Assembly (NCBI GenBank): GCA_033032175.1
Contig: CM065322.1
Coordinates: forward strand, 3,286,001 to 3,350,000
Source of the DNA: Saturnia japonica
Lineage: Eukaryota > Arthropoda > Insecta > Lepidoptera > Saturniidae
Direction: 5' to 3'
DNA length: 64,000 bases
Every line of letters begins with the position of its first letter. Positions within the stretch are counted from its first letter, which is position 1. Below the pieces are notes generated by a model. The model saw nothing but the letters and a program-made list of their open reading frames with translations, was not told the DNA's origin and did no database searches. Positions 48,142 to 59,832 of the stretch are shown one piece after another. The position numbers and the translations under genes were made by a program.

Positions 48142-51100
48142 ATGGCGTTCAGATATTTATCCATAAAGCAAGTTATGAACATAAGGTTGCTTGTCGGCTT
48201 GTACAACAATATCTCGCAGAACAAGTTTTTTGAATTCACAGCAAAAATTTACTGCTCCTCGATCATCATTTTGATTTACAATTTTTTTATTACGTCCATT
48301 ACAATTGGGCAAACAAGTTTCGTTATCATTTTCAGTTTTAATTTAACAGATGTCTGTGCCAGCAGTCTTATCTCTTTAATAACTTGTGATAAATATTTCT
48401 TCCTTTACTTGGAGCGACTGAGTCATTTAAACATTTCACCTCAGCATAATCTTAGAAATATATCGATAACAACTTTCATTATCATAATATCAGTTACTTT
48501 GATATTTTTTCTATGTTTACTTACTGGTTTTTCGGATGAGCCAATTAATATCTATAATTTGTTAATGTGGGTTATGGTATTCGCAATTAATTATTTGAAA
48601 AATACAATTCAAATCATGAGTTTAGAATTGCTGTGGAATCACGTAAGGATGTTGCGGAAGATGTTGGAGTCGAAAGTAAGAACTCTGGGTGTCATCCGCG
48701 CTTTGGATGATGTACGAAGATATCTAGTTATGTACAAATCAATCCTTGAATATTTTAATTCAATTGAACCATATTTAAAAATATCGGTGAGTAGATAATT
48801 TAAAGTTTTAACACTGTAGATAATGTGTGTATAAGAATACCATGTAATATATCATTGTATGTTTTGATTCAGTCTTTTCCATAATTACATATAATAGTAT
48901 ATTTCATTGTTACAGATATTATTATCTTTAATTCACCTCGTTGTTACAATATGTGTTAATATTTATGATATAATTGCTAGTAATAAATCTATTGTAAGTA
49001 TCAATTTTTATTAATACTCCACATTACAATTATTTATATTATACGCATGTATCTACACAGATTATTTATTAGTCGGAGTGTGTAGAGACTATTTGAAATA
49101 ATACTAGTGTACTTGATTAAAATGTGTCGTGAACTTCTAAACTTTATACTAGTAATATAGGAAAAATAACAGACCACTCAAATGAATATTATGAAAGTAG
49201 CTCAACAATACATAATTGACGAATAATAAATGAATGGAACACGTAACAACATATTCTGGGTATGATGTGTAGATTGATTTTTAAATAAAGAACTTAAAAA
49301 TTAATATAAAATATGAACAAAATATCAAAAATATTGGATTTATTTTTACGTGTATAAGTGCGCGAATTATTAAGTTGTGAGAAAAACAAAGAACACTCAA
49401 CTTATGAAAGAAGGCAAATAATTTATTCAGCACCATATTACTTTGACAATAACAGAATATGATACTATTTAACGCTAAAATATATACAGTACAATAGTTG
49501 ACAGATAAAGTCCAGTACCTACATATTTGGTACAGACCAAGGCATGTTTTAACCTCAGCTAATTTTCTTTAATAAGTGTTCCTTTAAACGTAAAGTAGCT
49601 TTTACAGCGATACAAATTCAATCTTCTTTCACATACATTTCATTAAAAACTGAAGAAGGGTGAGCTGGATATGCCAAGCATTTATTACTAAGCTATAGAC
49701 CAATGATCAAAGTAACATGATTCACAGGAAACATGAAACAAGACAACGCTAACGAATTTTATTTTATTTGTATGGTGGTAGCTTACAGCTTTAAAGGGGT
49801 AAATTACAATACATTTAAATACTATGTCACTTGTCATTTGTAAATATATTCATAATTAGCAATCGCCCACCACTTCATATTTGTTAGTTACAATAAAAAA
49901 CGTAATAACAATAAAGTATAATCTTTATTGAATTATTGTAAGTGAAGTACTCTAGCATGCTATTTACGAAATATTTTTTAGAATGCGGTCACAGGTTTCA
50001 GAGGTTACCTACCACAAATATATTCATCAAGTTTACTTCTCTATAATATCAGTATAGATTAGGGGAATCTGTTGTAAGCTCGATGGTATTAATTTTTTTA
50101 TAGTTAAATTTGTAAAAAAAGTGGTAATGGTTTTTATCTATGTTAATCGGCTGTACGTACAAAATTCTTATTAGTATTTATAGATTCATAGAAAACATTA
50201 AATCTATAGTACGTACTCAAAAAAATAAAAAACTAATAAACGACAATAAAAAATTAATGTTTTAGACCAAAATTTTCAGAATGTCATTTATAAAAAGAAC
50301 GCACTAATTATACATGTTACAAATTCTTAAGCGCCCGCTTTAAATTATTCAATCCAACTAAAATTTTCAAGGATTTCATTATCATAAAAAAACTATAATA
50401 ATATATTATTATCTTGCAAGACTTGAAAAAAAAGTACCAAAATGGGGCACCCTAGTATAAACAGTAACATTGTTGCTAATTTACAGGTTACTGTACATTT
50501 AGTCTCCATAATGATTGTATACTTTGTGGTGATCTGCACTCCGCTAGTATTGGCAGAGCTCGTCGCAGATGAGGTGGAGAACATGAAACTGCTGCTTACG
50601 AATCAACTCATATACTGCAAAGGTTTCTGATTTACAAGTTATTTATGTTTAAGATTCAGCTGTATGACAATTTTACAAAAAATACCGAATTTAAAGAAAA
50701 CACAAATTATAATGCAAACTTTAAACCTAACTATAGTTACTGGTAATTTGATGTTAGTTGGTAGCTGGTAGTTTGACGTTACAATTCAATTTGTTACGCA
50801 ACTAACCTAAAAATTATAAAATGTCCATGGAAATCTAAGTTTTTGAGAGTCGCCGAAATTCATTGCCAGATTTTTGTAATTTTAGTTTTTTTTTTTTTCT
50901 ATTGCTGACTTCCATATCAAAGTTAATTATTAGTCATTTTGACGTCTTTGTTATATCTGTTATTATTTCAGAATATAGTCCTATTTCTGCGTGAACCTTT
51001 TTCGTTTCCCTTTGTTTGGTTTCGGACTAATGATTATTTCAACAAGATTACGCAAACTCTTTGCACATTGTAAGATAGTCGGATCCTAACCTTATTATAC

Positions 51101-51599
51101 TAACCACATACTTATTTAGTCAGTTTTAGAGTAAGTAATATCTGTGAGCTCCCTGATTTTAGTGGGACCCCAACTTTTCTGGCTTAATTTCTCTAGAAAC
51201 CAGGTTATTTAAGATAAAGCAATATTTCGTGTGAACCTAATTCTTCATTTATTGATAATTCTAATTAACAAACCGGTTCACGTTTTGAGCAAAATTTAAC
51301 GTTGCCAAACATAATAACCTCATTTGTAGATCAAGAAGAGATCATGAAAGCTGAAGTAAAAACTAACGTTGTCATATGATACGAAGGATATTTATGCTTA
51401 TTTTCCAGATGCTACTGAGCAACGCAAGGTCATCAACTGGTTGAACTTTTTGGACAAGCATCCATTCAAGTTCACTATCCTCAGAGTAATCACCGTTAAC
51501 GTAGTACTTATTGCTAGCATTATCAGTATCTCTACGACATACACTTTGGCTGTTATACAATTCACTCACATCCTTGAAGCAACTACAGACCAGCACTGA
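48142..51599 (+). CDS. Gustatory receptor gene B (four exons, 349 aa)
   Basis: Spliced model: exons 48142-48786, 48916-48993, 50487-50622 and 51409-51599, total 1050 nt, ending in TGA. Donors are gtgagt, gtaagt and gtttct; acceptors are all in -CAG form. Intron phases 0, 0 and 1 match gene A exactly, and exon 2 is 78 nt in both. The final exon contains TYTLAVIQF, the TY-x5-QF signature of insect gustatory receptors at the end of the seventh membrane segment. Hydrophobic stretches fit seven passes: four in exon 1, one each in exons 2, 3 and 4. Exon 3 carries an acidic-basic loop (ELVADEVENMKLLLTNQL) that aligns with the ELVE-type stretch of gene A. At 349 residues it is on the short side for the family, mainly because the N-terminus is short. 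The weak third donor (gtttct) is the least certain junction, but the split Asp codon it produces is the same as in gene A. Expected role: taste or internal chemosensing channel; ligand unknown. Confidence -1.
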
Positions 51600-51616
51600 A
51601 CGTAACGGATATTTAT

Positions 51617-51622
51617 ATTAAA
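51617..51622 (+). promoter_or_regulatory. Poly(A) signal candidate of GR gene B
   Basis: An ATTAAA hexamer 18 nt after the stop codon. It is the common variant signal; a canonical AATAAA occurs only further on at about 52111. Which is used cannot be decided from sequence. Confidence -1.
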
Positions 51623-52259
51623 CATAATTTAAACATTTAATCTATTTTAATTTATTGTTGGGAATTTATTGTAAGTGTTTATTGTTGATGTGTGCACATT
51701 CAATCATTACAATACTACAATCATCTATATTATAAATAGTAGTTCACGTTTGGTTTGTCGCAATTTCGGGATCAGCCAGTGTATATCCAGCTTTTTCTAA
51801 TTTATAATTTATAGTTGGTCGTCTTTGTTTTTGGGTTGTAAGCACAGTGCACAATATTGATGAAGACTTAGAAAAACGATTCTGCGTACAAGGAAATGGA
51901 GTGTAGCGATTGAATATTCTATTTCTATAAGCAGTATGTAAATTATTCCTCTAGAATAGAGTCTGTATGTTTGCTTCTGTCAGCAGAATTGATTTTGATA
52001 CACACAGCACTGAAATTTAGTGAGTAAGCTTGAATGTTTATTACCTACACTCTTAATTATAATTTATAAATGTTTTTATGATATTGTGTATGTATTGTAA
52101 TGTAAATGATAATAAATATTTTATTGTGTGTTAAAATTGTATTATTACTTTTATATACAGAAAAATAAGCCAAATCACATTTCAATAATTATATTATCTT
52201 ACAACATCATTAATATTAAAAATCTTTCACGTTTACAATTAGCATAAATTATGTTAAAG
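51623..52259. other. Downstream of GR gene B, no gene seen
   Basis: AT-rich; contains a short repeat at 51745-51810 (tttggtttgtcgcaatttcg, catatccagctttt-like) shared with 22230-22290, and AATAAA at 52111. Confidence -1.
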
Positions 52260-52330
52260 TGCCAGTTTAGGCCCTAAGAAGGCACTTATGAAAGTAACAG
52301 CACTAGAATATTACCGTGTATTAAGATAAC
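52260..52330 (-). repeat. LINE 3' UTR scrap
   Basis: Plus-strand tttaggccctaagaaggcac and a following atgaaagtaacagcac block match the UTR words at 12280 and 46485. Only about 70 bp remain. Confidence -1.
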
Positions 52331-52551
52331 ATACCTTGAAAGTAATTATTGTAAAACTATTTTAAGAAAATAGTTTTTAACAAAAAAGAAAACCAATTTT
52401 AATGATTTTGAGGAGTTCGTTGAAGTCGAAGGTCCAAGTACAATAAAATTAAAACAGGACCACCCTTGAGGTGCCCCCTTTTCAACAAAAAAAGTATCAT
52501 CTAAATTAACAAAAAACTTATGGGAGAATAAGGCTATATTAAATTATTAAG

Positions 52552-52555
<4 letters not shown>

Positions 52556-52589
<34 letters not shown>
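52556..52589. repeat. (AT)17 microsatellite
   Basis: An uninterrupted AT dinucleotide run of 34 bp downstream of GR gene B. Confidence -1.
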
Positions 52590-52593
<4 letters not shown>

Positions 52594-52869
52594 AATTGAC
52601 TAATGTGGTCTCCCATAAATGACAAACCATTTTCACAAGCAAAACGGGGCTTAATACGGTAGTAGGGAATCTCGACAGATCAGACGTTGTCCAGTCGCGG
52701 ACAATGCATGACAGTGCTCTGAACTGTCTACACTGTTTATCAGATATTAGTATTTTTATTTATTATTGTTACTATGTCCTCATTTATTTGCAGTTATTAT
52801 TAAACAATTCAAATTACTAACTTTGTACTTTTGAATTCTACCCACTGTTTTCCCATCTAATATGTATAC

Positions 52870-53400
52870 ATATAATAAAAACGTAACTGATCGATGTCTG
52901 TACATAGAATATATATGAGAAAAACTATTATTGGGGGCCTTTATCAACGCAGCAGAACCTAAAACAATGATTGTGAGAATTTTTGTCTGTTTGTCTTTTT
53001 GTCTGTTTGCCAACGTTTGTGCACGCTAATCTCAGTAACGGCTGTGAAATAGAGGATGAAGGTTTGTACGAACAACGCATCAAACCAATTTTGATGAATT
53101 TTGATATAGAGATATGTTGGACTTTGGAGAAAGACTTTGGCTACCTTATGTAGTGAAAATAAAACTTTAATAGATAAAATCGAGGATTCAAGTTAGTACG
53201 AAGATTTTTATGAATAGAGATATATTGGACCTTGGAGACGGACATAGGGTACCTTATGACGCAAAGATAAAACATGAAGGAGTCAAATAAGGAAAGAAAT
53301 TTTGTATGAAGAACCCACTATTTCTCAATTTAGAGATATGAAAATTCAAGAAGAAATAACAGGATTTCGCGTTTTTCAAAAATTAATCCGCAAGGCGGTA
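52870..53400 (+). repeat. Lep/Helitron-type dispersed repeat
   Basis: Shares ccaattttgatgaatttt, gatat.ttggactttgga and gtgaaaataaaacttta with 3745-4000, and contains the gatatattggaccttggaga unit a second time at about 53218, an internal direct duplication. Confidence -1.
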
Positions 53401-53533
53401 CAATAAAGGATGATTTACAATACAGTAATAAATCCATCCAGGAATTTCTTTTGGTTTGTCGTGCTTAAAGATCAATCAGTGTTTATGCAGTAATATAGAG
53501 GGGTGGTAGGGATCGCGACCACCATACAAACAG

Positions 53534-54348
53534 TTTTTTTTTTTTTTTTTTTATTTATTTATTTGTAAAGTAATAAGCTTATTTCTAAAAAATTGTCCCA
53601 CAAAACCGTGTGATCGGTTTGACTGTGGGATCAAACGGAGTCTTATGTTGTATTTACTCATGGAACGCCACTATTACACACTACTACGTTGTCTGCACCC
53701 GTGATTAGCTCAGCGTCGTTAACAAATATTTTTTAATAATTTTTTTTTAAATAGCTTAGTCAGTTTCGTGTCTAATTTCCGCCGGCAGACTGTTAAGACT
53801 GTTGTTAATGTATGGTAAACGTTTTTTTATAGTTCTATCACCAAAGTAATTAGATACTTTAGGTACATTAAATTTGCCGGCGGTCATAGATCGAGTACAA
53901 TAACTATTAATAACACTGGATAGGTTGTTATGCTCTTCACTGCCATGATGCTTTACAGCCAAAAGAAATTTATGTTTTAGACTAATTGGTATAATCTTGC
54001 ACATATTAAATAATTTTCTATAATCACCTTTACAGTCAATTTTTGTTTTCATACTTACTAGCAGTTTGAGGAACCTTATTTGTAAAGTTTCTAGTTTGTC
54101 TAGATTTGTTTTAGATGTTAAACCATAGCTGTCCAGTGCATAACTAAAAATAGAATCCATTAAAGACATATACAACAATCTTAACGTGCTAATGGGTACT
54201 TTAAAACTAAGATGATAAAATTTACCTAATAATATTCTTAACTTACTACATAAATAATCTATATGTTGGGACCAAGAAAAACATTCATCTATTTTTAAAC
54301 CAAGGTAGGTTATACACTTAACCTTTTCGATGGGTTTACAATTACAGT
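53534..54348 (-). pseudogene. Jockey-like LINE, C-terminal part and 3' end (outer layer of nest)
   Basis: On the minus strand the frame enters at 54348 with CNCKPIEKVKCITYLGLKID, a conserved stretch after the reverse transcriptase core of Jockey/CR1-group LINEs, and runs to a natural end near 53756 (SLNSLPAEIRHETD). A T run at 53534-53552 is its poly(A) tail. The upstream half of the same element is at 62168-64000, where the frame stops just before this stretch would begin. The element was split by the BEL insertion at 54349. Stop-free over about 190 codons here, but the other half carries several stops. Confidence -1.
54344..54348. repeat. Target site duplication (left copy) of the BEL insertion
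   Basis: acagt directly before the LTR start tgttggg. Five bases is the usual BEL/Pao length, as at the solo LTR. The matching right-hand copy is not found, because the right end of the BEL element is missing. Confidence -1.
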
Positions 54349-54381
54349 TGTTGGGTACGCGTCACTTCCCCTCTGCGTGAG

Positions 54382-54412
<31 letters not shown>

Positions 54413-55240
54413 TGACGTTTCCCCGGTTTGGACGGGCGTTTTGTTGCGCCGGATGCCCGTCTCGTAGATACCGTACGGATGCCAGTGGGCGGCGTGATGT
54501 TAGTGGTGAGGGGGTCCGGGGGGTGCAATAATGCACGACCGCTTGAGGTGCCGGGTCTTCAATGAAAGTCGATATCTTGTTGATTGTTCGCAGGACGACC
54601 AAAGCTTTCTTTTTGTAGTTACTCGTTGCTTGTACTTGTAGACTCGTAGAATTGCACCGTGCCCAATACGGCCCTTCTTCGAGCTTAAGTGGTTCGAGGA
54701 ATGACCGTAAAGAGAGCCCCGTTTTATTCCGTGTTTATTTCGTGTTTTAACTTTACTTTTCGCTTTGGTTGCCCTGTTAAACTCTTTATATTTCTCTCAC
54801 TTTATATCTTATGTACACATGTTATATATCAAAATGTTCCTCTTTGAATTACCTATTCATTACATATACACTTATAATATACATTACGTATACATTCCGT
54901 ACATAAGCCAAAAACAATGTAATTTACGGGCGACATCACTATTTTCTGCTCGTAAAATCTCTATAACATTCGATATACTTACTCTATTGGCTTACTCTAT
55001 ATGTTAATCTATTCTATGTTAGTTATATTTTTACATATGTAACACACAATACATAATCGTTTATATACATCTTAACATACAACATGCAACTTGTAATGTA
55101 GCGTATTCGCTTACATTTTTCTATAATATTGTCAGTATTAACCTATTTTATTGTAACTCATAGTATGTAACACGTAAATATAATAATAACACATAATACC
55201 CTAACCTAAGACACGAAAAACAACTGTTCTGTCGCCAACA
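54349..55240 (-). repeat. 3' LTR of the BEL/Pao element
   Basis: 892 bp with TGTTGG...CCAACA ends, matching the solo LTR at 19494-20483. In the element's orientation it is the 3' LTR, because the integrase end lies next to it. It holds a run of 28 G at 54385-54412 (C on the coding strand), against 13 in the solo copy, and a short tttattccgtg-type local duplication near 54721-54745 that the solo copy lacks. Confidence -1.
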
Positions 55241-55251
55241 TCCTCCCCCTC
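55241..55251 (-). promoter_or_regulatory. Polypurine tract of the BEL/Pao element
   Basis: On the minus strand gagggggagga sits immediately before the 3' LTR. This is the expected site and composition of the plus-strand primer for reverse transcription of an LTR element. Confidence -1.
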
Positions 55252-55272
55252 GTGCGCAGCACCAATCTCCTG

Positions 55273-58200
55273 TCATGGCGACGCTGTCGTAGTCTGCCTG
55301 GATCCGTCGTTCTGTTGCTCGTAGCTCGTTGCAGGAACCAGCAGCACTACTTTGGAGCTCGGCCTCTTCAATGTTCCGCCGGCGGTGCGCACCTCTATCA
55401 CTCGGATGCGGCCATCTGGTCCGGGGTGCGTTTGAGTAATGACGCCCCGGGGCCATGTGTTTCGTGGCAGTGTGGAGTCAATTATTAGGACAGTGTCTCC
55501 ACACTGCAGGTCCTTTGTATTTCGTCCATCGACCCTCCTGGTAAGCAGGGTGGGTAGGTATTCTTTTAGCCACCTGCTCCAGAAATGGTCGGCCATGCGC
55601 TGCGCCACCTTCCAGGTCCGTCGCCCGATGAGGTCTTCATCTGTGAAGGTTCCAAACCGTGGAGACCCGCAGGACCTCCCAATAAGGAAGTGATTGGGAG
55701 TCAGGGCCTCTTCACCTTCATTTTCCTCCGTGGTGACGAGCGGTCTTGCGTTTACCATGTGTTCCGCTTCCAAAAGAAGAGTGTGTAAGGTCTCTTCTTG
55801 CGGACACCTTTCCTTTAATGTCGCCGCTAGTGCAGTTTTGATGGAACGGACTAGGCGTTCCCACGCACCTCCCATATTTGGAGCCCCAGGTGGTATGAAT
55901 TTCCACCGGATGCCCATCTTCTCTGCTGCGGTGGTGAGATCTTCCTTCTGCAAGCCCCTGACTGCTTCTTCTAGCTCTTTACTGGCTCCGACGAAGTTGG
56001 TTCCGTTATCGCTGTATATTGTGCTGGGTGTTCCTCGCCTAGCAACCATGCGTCGAAGTGCCAGTATCATCGAATCCGTCGACAGAGACGCCGCCAACTC
56101 TATGTGCACTGCCCTCGTGGTGAGACACGTAAACAGCGCTCCCCATCTTTTCTCGTGGCGCCGTCCTATCGCGATCGTCATTGGCCCAAAGTAGTCCACA
56201 GCGGTGCAGGTGAATGGCGGCTCGCCGAATCGTAACCGCTCCTTTGGTAAGTTTCCGGTGGGTGGTCTAGATGGTGCGCTTCGGTATACTTTGCACCATT
56301 GACACTGGTATGCCACCGTCCGTACTGTCGATCGCAGCCCCAAAACCCAGTAGCGTTGTCTTATCTCGTTCATCACGGTTGCATGGTTCCCGTGGTTGAA
56401 CGCTACGTGGTAATGTCGTATGAGCAACCTCGTGATCTTGTTCTTGCCATCCAAGACTACGGGTCGTCGATATGCTCTTTCCATAAACGTAGCCGCGTCG
56501 ATCCTTCCTTTGACTCGTAGCAGTCCATCTTCATTGATGATGTCAAGCTTCTTCAATTTGTTGTGTCCATCGGAGTCTCTTGATGCCGTAAGTTTCCCGA
56601 AACTCTGTTCTTGACTTTTCATCAGCAACAGTTTCTCCGCTTTTTCCAAGTGAGCCTTATCCAGAAGAAGGAACTTCTTTGCTTCTTTTGGTGTTGGTGC
56701 CTTCGTCACGTTCTTGAGCTTCCTTTTCCTTGTTCTTCTCTAAGTCGGGTCCTGTTTTTCCATCTTACGGGAAACAAGAGTGTGCTCCTTTCGCTTGCGA
56801 CACAGGTCAATAAATTGAAGCACCCTTGCCGTTGCTCTCCATAGCCTCGTCCAGCTCGAGAATCGTTCAGGTTCTGGTGTAGGCGGCTGATCCTTTGAGA
56901 TCCTTGCGGTGGCAACAGTGTGCTTCTCTTTCTCTTCTCCCGTTGGTTTCGACTTGAATGAACGAGGTTCAGGCCAACTGGTCTCTTCTTGGCTCAGGAA
57001 CGCGGGTCCATTAAGCCAACGATGGTTCTGTCCGAAGTCTCGCGGCACCCCTCTTGTTGCGTCGTCCGCTGGGTTCTGACTGGTCGGAACCCAACGCCAC
57101 TCTTGAGGTTTTGAGAGGTCCTCTATTTCCGCGAGTCGATGTGCCACGAACGGTTTGAACGTCCTTGGATCTGATCTTATCCACGAAAGGACTGTGCTCG
57201 AATCAGTCCAGTAGACTCGTCTCTTAATCTTCAGATCCAGTTCTTCTTCCACTGCTCGTGTCATCCGAGTGCCTAATAGCGCAGCTTGCAACTCTAGCCG
57301 CAGGATGGATACTGGCTTGAGGGGAGTCACTCTTGCCTTGGCTGCTAGTAGTGCGACTTGATAGCCTCCTTGTCCTTTGCTCGCTCTGTAGTATACTGCG
57401 CAAGCGTAGGCTGTCTCGCTGGCGTCGGTGAACGCGTGCAGCTCCCCCTCGTCGCTCGAGTCCGTGAAGCATCTCGGGATACGTAGACCTTCCAGGATCT
57501 GTACGCTGGTGAGGTATTCTTTCCAGGCTTCTTGATCTTTCGGAGTGATTTCTTCATCCCAATCGACGCCGCTTCTCCATATGTTCTGTATGAGTACCTT
57601 CCCTTGTATGAGGACCGGTGATGCCACTCCCATAGGATCGAAAGTAGCCATGACCGCACTCGTTACTTCTCTCTTGGTAGGTCCTCTTCTTATCGCGACG
57701 TCCTCTTTGAGTTTGCGAATGCACGTTCTGAAACCCAGTTCATCATCTCCCGTGCACCATAGCAAGCCCAGGGTCTTCTCTTTACTTGGTCCGAAGCTGA
57801 TCTCTTGCTGCCCGGTCTCTTTGGTGAGGCTTCTTAACACAGTGTGATTGTTGGATGCCCATCCTCTCAATTCAAACTTGGCTTTCCGGTGGATGGTGTC
57901 CACATCACTGGCTACTTTGATTGCCTCCTCTTCTGTGTCGAAACTCTGTAAGTAGTCGTCCATATAATGATTATGTTCTATTGCACTAGCAGCTTCCGGG
58001 AACTGATCTTGATATTCTGCTGCATTCTTGTTCTTTACGAAGATTGCAGCACTAGGAGAGCAGGCGGCCCCAAATATGACTGATGTCATTCTGTATTCCT
58101 TGATGGGTCCTTCTGCTTGATTCCCCTTCCATAAGAACCTTAAGCTGTCACGGTCCTCTTTTCGTATCCGTATTTGAAGAAACATCTCTTTGATGTCCGC

Positions 58201-59832
58201 TACCACTGCGATCGGTTTCTGGCGGAAGCGCAGCAGGACACCAAAGAGTGACTGCAGCAGGTCCGGGCCGGGTAAGAGAAGGTCGTTCAGACTCTTCCCT
58301 CCTGATTTGGCAGCAGCGTCGAATACCAGGCGTTTTTTCTTCTTGGTGGGATGCGTGACGGCAAAATGTGGCAAGTACCACTTCCTCCTTGAAGTGGACT
58401 CTCCTTCGGCTTCTTCAGCGTATCCACTCTTCAATAGGTTCTCCATTTGGTTCTCGTACTCTATCTTCAGTTCCGGATCATTCTGTAGCTTCTTAATGAT
58501 CCCTTTCAGTCTTACTTCTGCGGCTTTGAAGTTGTCTGGCAACTCCTCAACATCGTTTTTCCACAGAAGCCCGACTTCGAAGCGTCCATCTTCCAAGCGT
58601 TGACAGGTTCTCTCCAATATGTCCATTGCTCTCTGGTCCTGGTCTGTGCTTGGTCTCTTAGGTAGAGCCCCCAATGATTCTACCGCGAAATGGTCCTTCA
58701 TCAACTTCTCCAATGCTTCTTCACGTGCTGATACGTGTGCGCATGTGGTGAAGTTGACTGGTTTTGACGCGCCTCCATCGAACCCATGCAGCACCCATCC
58801 AAGTTGTGTGAAGGATGCTACTGGTTGGTTCTTCTTTCCTTTGCGCGTTCCTCTTGAGATGATGAGTTCCCAATTGTCTTGCCCTATTAACAACTTGGGA
58901 GAACCCTCTTCGTAATGCAGCTGATTCACCAGTTTCCTTAGGTGTGCGCAGTTCTCTATGGTGCTCCTCTCCAATCTTTGAGGAGTCAGATGCATGTCAT
59001 CAATGGTGCGCACCCCGGTGACTGTTCGCTTCTTGGACTGGTGTAGTCCCCTTATCTGCATGTTGAGCTTCATTGAATCCTTGCTTACCATGGATTTTCC
59101 ACCCACAGTCTCCAAATGAAGCGTCTCCTTAGGTCCTTTGAGGCCAACCTGTTCTGCCACCGTCGAGTCCAGGAGTGTGACTGTTGACCCCTCATCCAGC
59201 AGTGCCAGGACTTCAGCTGCTCCTGCTGGTCCATAGATCTCGACGGAAAGCATCTTTAAGTAGGCTCTTGAAGACCTGGTGCAGTTCACTGGTAGCCTCA
59301 CGTTGTTGGCTACTTCTTTTCCATCTTCTTGCTTGGACTCTTCTCTGTCCTCATGAAGCAAGTTGGGATGCCATCGTTTGCAGGTTGTACATGAAGGTTG
59401 ACGGCAGGTCTCTTTCCTATGCCTTCCGCTCAGGCACTTGTAGCATAGTCGCGATTCCTTCGCGATACTCCATCGTTTCTTTACAGGTGCTTGACGGAAC
59501 CTTGGACATTCCCGCAGGTAATGTCCCTCGTGGCAATGTGGGCATGCTGCTTTGTCTCTTCCTTCTCTTTCGATCCCCCGCTTCTCTCTATTTGGCCTCT
59601 CTTGATCTATATGTTCGGTTGTAGTGTGCGCAGCTTGTCTCTTCGGCATCTGCCTCCTTGTTGTGGTGTCTGGTATCGCGTGTGGTCCACAGCGATCCGC
59701 CATCCTGTTCAGGAATACCGCCATCATGTTGAGGTCAGGATCCCCTTCGGCCTTGTCCGCTACGTAGTCGTACCAGCGGTACTTCAATATCGCTGTCATC
59801 TTGTCGACGATGCTCCTAAATATCTCTGGAGA
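55273..59832 (-). pseudogene. BEL/Pao Gag-Pol, 5'-truncated, one in-frame TAG
   Basis: One reading frame of about 1,520 codons on the minus strand, open except for a TAG at 56740-56742. Counting from the Met at 59799: zinc knuckles C86-C89-H93-C98 and C119-C122-H127-C132; aspartic protease LLDEGST at 200-206; reverse transcriptase with catalytic D535 (VADIKEMF) and YMDD at 612-615; RNase H with D792, E836 and D866. After the TAG the frame continues with integrase: a His/Cys zinc domain (HYH...C-QW-C), then DDE residues in VDYFGP, YSDNGTNF and GGAWERL. It would copy the element's RNA into DNA and integrate it. Codons continue upstream of the Met to 59832, where a LINE poly(A) tail cuts them, so the N-terminal Gag, primer binding site and 5' LTR are absent. 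Low decay suggests a young copy. Confidence -1.

Noticed and set aside
52556..52589. Regulatory TA array
   Set aside because: A plain microsatellite; nothing ties it to GR gene B expression.
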